Shown here: positions 11,160 through 21,790 of the stretch, piece by piece
Layout of the letters: every line of letters starts with the position of its first letter
Numbering within the stretch: the stretch's first letter is position 1
Source of the DNA: Sebastes aleutianus
Taxonomy: Eukaryota; Chordata; Actinopteri; Perciformes; Sebastidae
DNA: 64,000 nt
Assembly (NCBI GenBank): GCA_916700875.1
Contig: CAKAKS010000067.1
Span: 2,471,409 to 2,535,408 of the forward strand
Reading direction: 5' to 3'
Program-made: the position numbers and the translations under genes
The notes under the pieces: model-generated
What the model saw: only the letters and a program-made list of their open reading frames with translations
The model's database searches: none
What the model was told of the DNA's origin: nothing

Positions 11160-11771
11160 GTATATATATATATGTATTTTATATACATATATGTATTTTA
11201 TATATATATATACATATAAATATACATATATATATATACATATAAATATACATATACATATACATGTGTGTGTGTGTGTGTGTGTTATATAACTTTTTCT
11301 CTGTTGGTAAGACTGTTGGCAAGGCAACACACTCTTCTGTGAACTGAAAATTTGTATGGTATGACAGATTGTTTATAACAAATATATCATTATAATGTGT
11401 ATACTTTGTATGACCTTTAATGTGGAGAGTTATGTTTTACAAGTTTCACTTGTTAAAAGCACAATAAAAAAAGTTTTGAAAAAAAAGAGTTGATATGAAG
11501 ACCTGATGTTTTTAGCAGGTGTTAAGTTGTTCTATAAAACCTGGTATTTGTAAAATTACATTTACGATTTTAAACTCTTACACAGTCTCATGCATCCTAA
11601 AATTTTGGTGAGTTCCACTCAGTAAGAACAGAAACTATTCACTTATTTAAACAAAACATGGATTCCTGGACTGATATAATCTTGCCTACTGTATAGCAGC
11701 TAGCTGACAGAAAATCCTTCTTTGTTATTTCCACTCAAACTCTTTATTAATCAGAGCAGCTGGTATCGTAC
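10380..11771 (-). other. pard3: pard3 intron between the two PDZ3 exons
   Basis: This 1.4 kb intron is mostly AT-rich DNA. It holds a TATA/TG microsatellite (11087-11290) and nothing else I recognise. The open frame at 11098-11292 is the microsatellite translated. Confidence 0.7.
11087..11290. repeat. Compound (TA)n / (CATA)n / (TG)n microsatellite
   Basis: About 200 bp of alternating TA with tatgta and tataca interruptions passes into pure TG at about 11264-11285. It sits inside a 1.4 kb pard3 intron. Self-complementary TA tracts can extrude cruciforms. Confidence 0.95.
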
Positions 11772-11960
11772 CTTGCAGGCTGCCCCTCCGTTGATGATGG
11801 ATTTGACGAAGATGCCCAGGTCAGCGTGGTTCTCCTTGGAGCGATTGCCTTTGACGCTGACACCCAACCCAGCTGAACCGGAGTCACTGAGGGGGATCTC
11901 AAAGGTCAGGAACTCTCTGGTCCCGTCTGGAGTCAGGACCAACTCGTCGTCCTCCGTCTT
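11772..11960 (-). CDS. pard3: pard3 exon: start and core of PDZ3
   Basis: The 189-bp exon (63 codons, phase 0 at both ends) encodes KTEDDELVLTPDGTREFLTF, then EIPLSDSGSAGLGVSVKGNR and SKENHADLGIFVKSIINGGA, ending ACK. AGLGVSV is the PDZ3 binding loop. This domain is reported to bind cadherin and PTEN tails. The donor is GCAAG|GTACGA. The acceptor is ttgtacag preceded on the sense strand by a run of eleven C, so its pyrimidine tract is partly a homopolymer. The preceding intron is 18.9 kb. Confidence 0.97.
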
Positions 11961-12539
11961 CTGTACAAGGGGGGGGGGGACAAAGAAAAAAGAGATTCAG
12001 ATTCTAGACTTTTACAACAAAACAAACCGCTTAGAATAACATAAATATACCGAACCAGCACACAACAACAACAGAACCATTTACAGTTGACCACAAAGAC
12101 ACAGATCACATTTAAATACAGTTAAATGCTCAAATATGTAATTATACAAAGCAAAGACATGAGTGCATTTATTCCATGCCCTGCTTTCACCACGTTCCTG
12201 TGGGTTAACCAAAGGGCCAAAGATACAAAGACATTCATTTGGCCACTTGAGGTTAATGAAAAGCACTTGCGTATAAATTGCAGCCGGGCAGATAGCAGAG
12301 AGGTAAATCAGAGTGCAAGCTCATTAGCTACATCAGATATATTAGTGTTAAACAGACCAGTGCTCCTAAGTGTTAAATCAGGTACTTAGTAGAATCAGTC
12401 ATGGACTTATCTTCTATAATCAAGAAGGCACAATGCTCCGGCTCATTAATACTAAAGCACGGAGGTAAAACTTTGAGGAAAGTATCGGCATCAAATAAGA
12501 AAAGGATTTTTTTTTTTTTTTTTATCAGAATCAGGGGGT

Positions 12540-12890
12540 GATGTGTTGTTGGCTTCGGTGTTGGTGAATCTCGGAACTCATCGGCTTCCGGTCTTACGAC
12601 AGATAAGCCTCTGGGGGCAAGGGGCTATATTTGTGGGGTTTCCGGCCTAGCCAGCAGGTATCCGGGCCAAGACTCTCCTCTTCCGTGCGCTGCTCATTGT
12701 TTACAGTCTTATTAGAAGCTTGAGCTGAGAGATAACGTGTACAACCGCATTGTTTCACAAGTAGCCACTTTACGAGCTAATTTTAAACCAATAAAGAGCT
12801 AAATCATCTTCCGACGATAGCGGGTGGGTTTCCGAGATTCCATTTTGGCGGAAACGGAAACCAGAATGCTTCCGGTTCTAAAATCTGAGT
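12540..12890. other. Unassigned block, probable old repeat
   Basis: It follows a T18 run at about 12508-12525. It contains the related phrases catcggcttccggtcttac and ggaaaccagaatgcttccgg, which look like degenerate inverted ends. I cannot show a second copy in the window, so the repeat call rests on general appearance only. Confidence 0.3.
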
Positions 12891-12959
12891 CTGTATCTCA
12901 TTACAAGTTTCTTTTAAGCCTCACATTTAAAACTAAAGATGAAATTAGGGTTTTATTTT

Positions 12960-13630
12960 AGAAATAAGTCTTCGAGGCCAAAAGAGACTTGTCGCTGCCA
13001 CTTTTATGTCTGTGCTGGACTACAGCGATGTTATATACATGCATGCATCTTCTCAAAGCCTACGCACTTTGGATACTGTCTACCATGGAGCACTGAGACT
13101 TATAAAGAATTTTAAAGCCCTTACGCACCATTTCTCTTTGTACAGTATGCTCGGGTACGACGGTCTGCCTTATCCATCCATAGACGGAACCACTGTCGTG
13201 TTCTTATTTATAAGGCTATTCTTGGTCTGCTTCCATCTTACCTACAGATCTATATCCTTCAAAAATGTACGAGAAGTTACTGTCTTCGCTCCCAGGACTT
13301 AATCCTACTAACTGTCCCCAATGTCCGTACTGAACTGGGAAAAAGGGCATTCACCTACGCTTCTCCCTCTTCTTGGAATCTGTTACAAATTGACCTAAAT
13401 ATTGAGAGCCGGTCTCACTGAATGTCTTTAAAATGCTTCTGAAACACTTGGAAACAAGCACATCTGGCTGTAGATGTTTTGAATGCTGTTGAATGAGTTT
13501 TTTATTCGATACCTGATGATTCTGTAATTTCTCTTTGTCTGCGTTTCATTTTCGTTAAATTGTTATGTTTGTTTTATGTCTCAATGTGCTTTTACTCATG
13601 GTTCAATAAAGGTTAAAGAAAAATTGAAAA
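12960..13630 (+). pseudogene. 3' end of a LINE (L2-like), degenerate reverse transcriptase C-terminus
   Basis: The plus strand reads (with a frame break near 12980) RNKS...KKRLVAATFMSVLDYSDVIYMHASSQ, then TLDTVYHGALRLIKNF and THHFSLYSMLGYDGL. This is the familiar LDYGDVIY...LD..YH.ALRFI...THH...Y motif from the tail of L2/Rex-type reverse transcriptases in fish. Beyond 13302 the frame is broken, with PNVRTELGKRAFTYASPSSW visible in another frame. The end, caataaaggttaaagaaaaa, looks like a LINE 3' terminus. It is a 5'-truncated, inactive copy; the exact clade is uncertain. Confidence 0.75.
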
Positions 13631-13874
13631 AAATCTTGTGCTGTTGAATACATGAATGCAGAATCTGTGTATAGAGAGCAGAGCAGGATGATGAAAATTA
13701 AGATTGTAAAGATCTAAAAGTAATGCAGTAATATGCAAAGCTCCTGATCTACATATGAAACAAATACAGTCTGTGTTGTTTGAGTCTGGTGCGTAGCCTG
13801 AAGCTAGTTTTCATCAAAACTTCTTGCAGCTACACTGTAGCCCCATCTCCCACTGAGGAAGCATTATAAGTAAA

Positions 13875-14085
13875 TGGACTGCATTTATTATAGTACTTTA
13901 ACCAAAACGCTTTACAATTTTGCCTCTCATTCACACACAAATAGATGCAGCAAGCTAGCATGGAAGGTGCTGGAGCAAATTATGTTTTTTTTTTTTTTCC
14001 AACATGTGGACAGAAGGAGCTGGGGATCGAACCACCGACAATGGACAATCCGCTCTACCCCCTGCTTCATAAAAAATGGTCTCAT
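13875..14085. mobile_element. SINE-like fragment (relative of 63370-63690)
   Basis: It carries tgcatttattatagtacttt, aacgctttacaattt, ctcattcacacacaaa and a closing ggggatcgaaccaccgac...ctctacccc. The same order of phrases is seen at 63370-63690, where it is less degraded. The gatcgaacc box resembles a tRNA-derived B box in reverse complement. Confidence 0.5.
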
Positions 14086-14271
14086 TACCTATTTGTACAT
14101 CTGTCAGCACATTTTTGCTGGTTACATGATATTATTGAGTGCATACTGTGATTATTGTTACTCATATCTGGTGTAAACTAAAAATAATTTGAAAATCATT
14201 ATCATAACCTATCCATCTATCTATTAAATACTTCAATAAAACACATTATAGTTATTGCACATAGTCTTATT

Positions 14272-14955
14272 TAGGGCTGTCAAAGTTAACGCGATAGTAA
14301 AGCTTTAACGCAAATTTGTTTTAATGCCACTAATTTCTTTAACGCATTAATGCAATCAATCTTTTGGAGGTTGTAGAAGGCTCAGTTTTAAAGCTAGAGT
14401 GAAAATACTGGCATCTGGCAACCATGTCATACTAGCTTGTCGTGAGGGAGGCTAAATAACGCTCCAAACTTATGTTCAATTTTGACGAGAAGAAACTGGC
14501 ATGGCCATTACCAAAGGGAATCCGTTGACCTCTGACCTCAAGATACGTGAATATAAATGGGTTCTCTGGGTACCCACGAGTCTCCCCTTTACAGACATGC
14601 CCACTTTATGATAATCACATGCAGCTTTGGGGCAAGTCATAGTCAAGTCAGCACACTGACACACTGACAGCTGTTGTTGCCTGTTGGGCTGCAGTTTGCC
14701 ATGTGATGAGTTGAGCATATTGTTTTATGCTAAATGCAGTACCTGTGAGGGTTTCTGGACAATATCTGTCATTGTTTTGTGCTGTTAATTGATTTCTAAT
14801 AATTAATATGTACATACATTTGCATAAAGCAAGCATGTTTGAGTATTAAATACCTGACAAAATTTCCCTTTAAAGTACATTTTGAACGGATAAAAAAATG
14901 TGTGATTAATTTGCATTTAATCGCGATTAAATATTTTAATCGATTGACAGCCCTA
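14272..14955 (-). mobile_element. hAT-like non-autonomous transposon, copy 1, with perfect 8-bp target duplication
   Basis: The 684-bp element begins tagggctgtcaaagtt and ends ttgacagcccta, so its terminal inverted repeats are near perfect. It is flanked by gtcttatt on both sides (14264-14271 and 14956-14963), the 8-bp duplication expected of hAT transposition. The interior has the landmarks gtgggcatgtctgtaaaggg (reverse complement), agtatgacatggtt (reverse complement) and tttatgcaaatgtatgtaca (reverse complement). It is in reverse orientation to copies 2 and 3. No transposase is encoded. Confidence 0.9.
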
Positions 14956-15280
14956 GTCTTATTACATTAGATTTACTATTGTTTTTATCTCAAGTCGGCA
15001 AACAAACATCCCTGACTATTACATGCCATAGTTTCGATGTTAAGCCTAAACCCAAGTCCTAAACTTATTTCGGCCCTCAACAAAATAAAACCTAATTCTG
15101 ATCTTTGGCTTTATACGATTGAACACACTTTAAAAAAGGATTCAGACAGAAGCACGCACACTACCCAAAGAACACATTCGACACACCATGCACCTGGATC
15201 GTGATACCAAGTGCGTCACACAGGCAGTAAACTTCCCAGTAACCCTGCATGAACACAGCAGCCTAATTGACATGCTGAGT

Positions 15281-15302
15281 GCTCTCTCTCTCTCTCTCTC
15301 TC
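15281..15302. repeat. (CT)n microsatellite
   Basis: Pure alternating CT for about 20 bp. It is followed by more pyrimidine-rich DNA to 15370, and a purine-rich G/A tract lies at 15550-15720. Confidence 0.9.
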
Positions 15303-16554
15303 TTCCCCTCCACAACAGGTGCTTCTCTCACTCTTTCTCTATATTCATTTTCCCTCTCTCTTCCAGCTCAACAATAAAAAGCTATTCTCTCTTGCTTGTT
15401 ATTTGACAGCTGTCCTCTGAATAGATGGGTGCGTGCACGCTCACGCCTGGCAATTATTGTGCACGCCTAATGAATTCAATCATCGGGCTCGGTGTCAGCA
15501 TGTCATTAGCTGCTTTTGTTTGCTGGGAGAGAGATGGAATTGCTCTGGGTTGAACGGAGGAGGGAGAAAGAGGGATGGAGGGAGAGGCAGAATGGGGAAG
15601 GAGGTGAGGAGGGGGGGGACAGAAGAGGAGGAGAAGGGCAAAACGAGGATGTATGGAGTAAGAAGGAAAGGGAGGGAACGGAAGGAAGGAAGGAGGAAGA
15701 TAAAGGAAAAGCGAGCATGAAGAGCACTGTCAGGGTGTCTGCATGTTTCAGCTACCTGGAATACATTTGACTTGTAATTAAAAAAAAATAAAGCAGGAAA
15801 AAAAAAAGCAGCCAGTTTGAAATCAGACTCAACGTATGGACAGTGCTGAGGAATAATAGCATGCAACTCAACAGGAATTTAATTATTTTGTAACCTCAAG
15901 TCCAATTCAATCTGACTGGAATTGAATTTAAGGCTAATTAAAAAATGCCTAACAATGACATAATCCTCTTAAACTGCCAATGGTCACAATCAGAAAATAG
16001 AAAACAGGAAATTAATTATTACGACTCAAAAATATAACTGATCAGTGAAGCAGATATGTGATGTCATTTCAAGGTTAAAAATAGGACATCTATTAACTGA
16101 TATGAGGCATTGCAAGATGAATGATGCCATTGATAAAGCTAAATGATTTATCTCTAATTTATGCAGTTATTTATTCATTTATTTATCTAAATCAAATCCC
16201 ATACGCTGCAAAACATGTCACTGAGACTCGACAAGTTTTAAAAGCGTTGAAAGTATGGATGGTAATTTTCAATATCGCTGTCTATACATTTCCTACAAAT
16301 AGGCTACTGTTGCAAGCACAGCTGTAGCTTTAATTCTGTGAGATGGCCAAACTAAAATATGAAGTTGTTTACGCTCAGCCAACAATAGCCTACTGACTTA
16401 TCTTCAAAATAAAAAGAGATTCTGTATCTTTTTGTTGTAAAAGTCTTTTTACTGTTAAAAAAGACCAATAGAGTGGTAGGCTACTTTGCAGTTAGCTTGG
16501 TAGCATGACAAACAGTTGGCAGATAGCGAGCAGTAGTCGAAAAATACAAGCTTG

Positions 16555-16933
16555 AAAGGTCCCATATTATAAAAAAGTGAGATTTTCATGTTTTTTTTAT
16601 TATAAAGCAGGCTTAAGTCCTACATAAATACTGTGAAAGTATCGAGACGCTCAATCCACAGGGAAATACACACAGCCCGTATTCAGAAACTCTGCATTTG
16701 AAACAAGCTGTCAGGATTTCTGTCCATTTGTGATGTCACAAATATACAATATTTAGACCCTTGACACAATTTTAAATGTAAACATTCTAAATGTGTCCCA
16801 GTTTATTCCTGGTTGCAGTGTATGTGAATGTCATCAGTTGACAGGAAGTACACATGGACCCGCAACGCAATTCTGTTGCAATTCCGTCAAAATGCAACTA
16901 TGAACCTGAAAATGAGCATAATATGGGACCTTT
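16555..16933. mobile_element. 379-bp TIR element with 7-bp flanking duplication
   Basis: The termini aaaggtcccatattat (16555-16570) and ataatatgggaccttt (16918-16933) are exact 16-bp inverted repeats. The 7-mer aagcttg flanks both ends (16548-16554 and 16934-16940). The inside has no coding capacity. This is a miniature inverted-repeat element. Its superfamily is not determined, since 7-8 bp duplications suggest hAT but the terminus is atypical. Confidence 0.88.
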
Positions 16934-17561
16934 AAGCTTGTTACCTAAAAACTGTGAAGCAGCTCGTCTTATCAGTCTGTGAAGCTAACGGAACTTTAGC
17001 TCAAGCAGCTAAAGAGCCGAGCTGACATCGGTATCGTCAGGGCTTGTCTGTACAGGCTCCTATTTAAGGTTTCCACAAGTAAAGAAACAAAACTCATTTT
17101 CATGTTTGAAAAGCTACAAAGACCAGAGAGTGTCTAGCTACTCACATCGTGTAGCTAATTTCAGACAGATCGCCTAGTTAACGTTAGCAGTTATTTAACA
17201 GTAAAACCTCTTAGCGCATCATATCACTGTTTTAAGCTACGTTAAAAGTTCTGAAAAGGGAAGTCAAGTATGCTTGTTGCTGTGAAGCAGCTTGTCCTGA
17301 GAGGCTGTGTTACCGTTAGCTCAAGCAGCTAAAGTGCAGAGCTGACAGCTGTATCATTATAGAGATATTAAATTGGTGAGACATGACAGAAGTTTGTTCG
17401 TAATTACACCTTGTGAGAAACGTTGCCAAGATATGGTAAAGTTGAATAGTTTTAGGGCCGCCTACTATTAACGATAATGTGAACAAAATTAGCTATTTTT
17501 TCAATAGAAAACTAGCTACATTTAGGCTACTAAAAAACAACAACAACAAACTAATATCTGG

Positions 17562-17628
17562 AAAAAATAAAATAAATACAAATAAAATAAAATGAAATAA
17601 ATAATAAAATAAATAAATAAATAAATAT
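17562..17628. repeat. (AAATA)n / (AAAT)n microsatellite
   Basis: Irregular repeats of aaataaaat and aaataaat fill about 65 bp. Confidence 0.9.
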
Positions 17629-18869
17629 ACCTGGTCTGGGGATTCATTCATGAAGAATAATCTCAATCTCAATATTGTTCTGGAAAAATACAAATACTTC
17701 CCTCAAATTGTTCGGGCCCTATACCTTTAAATAGCCTATAGCCGATTGGACCTGATGATGCTACTTAAGACAGGGAGAGAAGAAACATGGCAAGAAGAGT
17801 GCATGGGTAAAAAATACATAAAACCCGGGCAGAGGAGGAAAGAAAGCTCAAAGAAGTCAGAGGAGCTGAGCGAAGGTGAGGGGAGGGAGAGGAGTGATGG
17901 GCTCGAGTCGAGGAGGGACGGAGACAAATAGAGCGAGGGTGAAAAGGCTGAGGAGACGAAAAGAAAAGGGTGAAAAGAATGAGAGGGTGCGAGCATGACA
18001 ATGACAGAGTGAGCGAGCGAGGGGAGTGTGAATGAAAGGCCGACAGAAAGGGATGAATCCATGTGGAACACAAAAGGAGACAGACACTGCCACCTCTCTC
18101 ACTGTACGTCTGCATCTCTCTCTCCCTCTCTCCATCTTCTTCTCCCTCTACCTCCTCCACCTTTCTTCACCTGTCTCTTTATACTGCTCTCTACTTTCTT
18201 TCGCTTTTTATAAAACCATTTCCCCACTGCTCATTTTATTTTGCTCTCTAACCCGCATTTTCTTTCTCTAGCTCCCATTGTCTGTCTATCTCCTCCTTCT
18301 TTTCTCTTTCTAGTAGTACACCCATACTAAACCAGCTAAAATTGAGGAGCCATCATTTTTGTTTTTCGCACTAAGCTGCTGTTTGTGCCACAGGATGGAG
18401 CTTTTTTCAAAACTGTCTGAAAACACCAACCTCACGTTTCAGTGTGGACGAGGTAAACAAAGCTTTTGGAAAACCTAAGCATGCTCAGTGACATTAAGAA
18501 GACGATTTTTTCGACGTCTCAGCATCACAGGAAATACTGTTTGTCTGGGTAACAGGTGGCATCTGGAAGCCAAGGTCAAATGATCATTTTCTGCTCGTTT
18601 AGTTGCCAGGCGACAGAAACGGAAAAACAAGTAGACGAGAACGACTAGATCATGAGCTCGGCTGTTTTAAAACACAGCATAGGTGATTACAGAGAACAGG
18701 AGGGGACTGATCAGAGCTTTAACAAGCTGAATGACAATAATAATGGGCAAGGCAAAAGCGTGTAAAACGCCGTTCTCGCTTTTGGCGTGTCATTTGTAAG
18801 TCATGTAGTCTGTACTGACTGCAATGTAAACACATCCGCGTAAACATGCTACACTCAGAGCTAGTGACG

Positions 18870-19590
18870 TAGAGTAAAAAGTGAGAAAGACTGCTTATGG
18901 CGGGCGGGTGGGGAGGTAGATGGGTCCAACAAACACAGGACTTTCAACCAGGAGACTGGTGTTTTGTTTTGTCAGTAACGTTAGTAATGTTTGTGACGTG
19001 TTTTCTGCACTTATGATACGTCGTTTCCGTATTAACTTATTTTGAGACCAACCATGACATTTTTCCTAAACCTAAGTAAGTGGTTTTATTACACGGCTTT
19101 GTTGAATACTCAATTCTGATTGGTCATGCACAGCGTTCATGCACCGCTCTACGGTCTGTTATGTCTTTATAGCAGACCGTTGCTATGTATAACAGACTGT
19201 TGCTATGGACGCAGTACCGATGTCGGACTCTGGCGGACCGTTTTTGTGTCAAATTATTGCTTTCTCAAGATGTGTTAGAAGCGGGATAATGTACAGCTAG
19301 CGGGTCATTGTTGTAAAACCCCCTTCAGGGCGATGTGGCACCGATGGTGGAGCCCGACGCCAGGTTTTAGGGTCAGGGTTTATTACACAACAATGACCGG
19401 CTCGCTGTACATTATCCCTTATTTGTTGCATAAACCTAAGTGAGTGGCTTTGTTGCCCCCTGCTGGTACTGCACTGTCAGACACCCATGTAATATTCATG
19501 CCTCGGCGAGGCAAAACGTGACACTGACACGCTATCCTCTGGTAGACAGGCAGAAAAATTAAACGCTTCAGCGTGATACTGAGTTGCCTG
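18870..19590. mobile_element. Foldback-type repeat, copy A, interrupted by another repeat
   Basis: The segments 18880-19087 and 19426-19590 match the more intact copy at 50931-51523: aacaaacacaggactttcaa, ccaaccatgac, ttgccccctgctggtactgc and aggcaaaacgtgacactgac occur in the same order. Between them, 19088-19425 is a different block that is absent from copy B. The left terminus is eroded. Confidence 0.75.
19088..19425. mobile_element. Insertion with internal inverted repeat
   Basis: It begins attacacggctttgttgaata, a phrase repeated at 63824-63850. Inside, ggataatgtacagctagcgg and the later tcgctgtacattatcc are inverted copies flanking a GC-rich spacer, so about 19295-19420 can fold back on itself. 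Confidence 0.65.
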
Positions 19591-20104
19591 ACGAGATGTC
19601 GGCTCCAATGCCCAGTTTTGTTAGCTGAAAGAGGACACAGAAAAAGGGATTTTGCACAACCTAAATCACTAGTGTGGATGCACGTTGTTTTCACATGTAG
19701 TATTCAACTCTATCTTCTTCCTCTTTATCTCCCACCCACTGCTTTCTGTCGCTTACCCATTCACTGCCCTCTTGTCTATTTTCTTACTACCTTCCCGTCT
19801 CTCACTTGCCTTCTACCCCTGAACCTCTCCCACTTTGCTCATCTAATGTTTGCCTCGCACCCTCAGGAGCCTCCATTCTTCTTCTTCTTCTCCAGTCAAT
19901 GTTTAGCATTAAGTGAAATGAAAATCGCTCCTCATTTACACTTTCTTCTTATTCCCCTCCACGCTCACTTCTCTCCACCGCAGCGCCTGAAACGATTAGC
20001 GGGTTGGCGGCGAGCTCAACTTTGGCCAAACAAACCTGTCGATTTGATGGCATCTGAAAGAGCCGCTTATGGGGAGTTTTTTTTTTTGTAAAGGGGGGGG
20101 AGCG

Positions 20105-20131
20105 AGGGAGGGAGGGAGGGAGGGAGGGAGG
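20105..20131. repeat. (GGGA)n microsatellite
   Basis: Six or more GGGA units directly follow a G8 run and a T10 run (20081-20100). The G-runs give G-quadruplex potential. Confidence 0.85.
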
Positions 20132-20331
20132 TGAGAAGGAGGCAGTGAAGGGTGTAATTGGTCGAAGGAAGTCGGGCGTGGAGAGCATTGTTGGCTGCCT
20201 ACTGTAGCATAATTTATCTCTTTTTTTTTATTCATACTCTCTCTCCCTCGCTTACTTACTCTATCACTACATTTACCATTCTCCCCCTCTCCCCCTTTAT
20301 GTTCCTCCTCATCCCTCTCTCCCCTTGCCTT

Positions 20332-20368
20332 CTACACTATATGGCCAAATGTTTGTGGACACATGCAA
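20332..20368. mobile_element. Tc1-like terminal fragment
   Basis: The phrase tacactatatggccaaatg followed by tttgtggacacatgca matches the widely known Tc1-type terminus (tacactatatggccaaaa...). Only one end is recognisable. Confidence 0.6.
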
Positions 20369-20600
20369 TCTCAATCCTCTTCTTCATCTACCACACTTCC
20401 TCTTTTTTCTGCTATCCTCCCTTCACTTTATCCCTGTTTTTTTCCTCGATTCACCATCACTTGTCCTCACCTCCCCTTCTCTCTCTCTTCTCGACACATC
20501 TCGCTGGAGCTCCATGCTGATAGACCATGAATATCAAATACCTGTGGCACAGCATGGAGGAAGAGAGGAAGGCAGGTGTGTGTGTGCGAGTTGGTGAGTG

Positions 20601-20622
20601 ACAGAGAGAGAGAGAGAGAGAG
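20601..20622. repeat. (GA)n microsatellite
   Basis: Alternating AG for about 22 bp. Confidence 0.9.
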
Positions 20623-20799
20623 GAGGCAGGTCTGTATGCATCTATAGGTGGCTATGAGTCAGTACAAGCGCACAAAGCAGCGTGTGCACTCACTCAAATG
20701 TCATCCTCGTATACTGTGTATGTGCCCGCACACACCCCTTCACCTGCCAACACACACTACCGACACATGACGAGCATGAAGCGGTAGAATCGATTGACA

Positions 20800-20800
<1 letters not shown>

Positions 20801-20833
<33 letters not shown>
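20801..20833. repeat. (CA)n microsatellite
   Basis: Uninterrupted AC dinucleotides for 33 bp. Confidence 0.97.
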
Positions 20834-20834
<1 letters not shown>

Positions 20835-21182
20835 TCCCACTTCTCACTGGCTGTCCCAAAACCAATCAGCTGCCCTCTCTCCAGCTCCCTCTCCCTGTTG
20901 GACAGTCAAACACTATGTGGCTCGCTCTTTAGAGCTCCACAACCCACTAGAAACCATTTATAACCTCATCCAACCTCCAGCAATTACACCAGCAGCTGCT
21001 CCGTGTCGCTCCACGTATGTGTGCGCTAGTGTGCGAGTGTACCTATGTGTGAATGTGTGAGTGTGAAGTGCACCATATGGCTCGTGTGTTTTTCAGTTTG
21101 TAATGTGTAAAAGGCCTCAGTATAGTCTAGCTGTATACTGTGAGAGTGTGTGTGTGTGGAGTGTGCTGTATGGGTGGCTGTA

Positions 21183-21183
<1 letters not shown>

Positions 21184-21224
<41 letters not shown>
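21184..21224. repeat. (GT)n microsatellite
   Basis: Uninterrupted GT for about 41 bp. Confidence 0.97.
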
Positions 21225-21227
<3 letters not shown>

Positions 21228-21481
21228 GGCCAGGTGGCAGCTTGAAACATCACTTTAATTAAGCCGGGAGAGCCTGTTCTGTGGTAGAACGGCCCTCGCT
21301 GATTGACTCGTATGTGTCACCGACAGGCCGCTACACAACACAGAAAAAGTATCGAGCCTGCTGCCACCGGGCTGCAGCCATTAATCACCGCGGCTAGCCT
21401 GTTGTGCTAATAATGATACAAAAGTTATGTAACTCCTGTAATGATTCCCTGTTATGTGAAAATCTACTGTGCACCCAACGC

Positions 21482-21790
21482 AGTGGTATTCAGATCCTGT
21501 ACTTAAGTAAAAGCAACAATACTACGATGAAAAAGCACTCAATTATAAGTAAGCAGTGGTCTATTTACTTGGGGAAAGTACACAAGTATTATCAGCAATA
21601 TGTACACAAGTATTAAAAACAGAAGTTCTCGTTAGGCAAAACTATTTATTTCTGAGTATTATATCCTTATACTGATGCTATATTACTGATGCATTAACAG
21701 ATGCAGGTTCTTAATGTTGTAGCTGGTCGAGGTGGTTATTGTAACTATTTTATATACTGTTTTATATACTAGCATTTACTTTTGGTTTCA
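21482..21790. mobile_element. 'acttaagtaaaagt' repeat family, partial copy
   Basis: It carries cagtggtattcagatcctgt, acttaagtaaaagcaacaat and gtacacaagtatt twice. These phrases are shared with 5635-5760 and 42100-42716. Immediately to the right, 21779-21950 resembles 45170-45330 (cggtctcctgggtgaaa versus cagtctcctggttgaaa). Confidence 0.6.

Noticed and set aside
15433..15866. Overlapping frames rich in Arg/Glu/Gly or Ser/Pro
   Set aside because: They are products of a purine-rich tract; both strands are open because stops are rare in such DNA.
19573..20091. Open frame of 172 codons on the plus strand
   Set aside because: It covers the end of a repeat copy, a pyrimidine-rich tract and a T-run. 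The amino-acid composition follows the base composition and no family is recognised.
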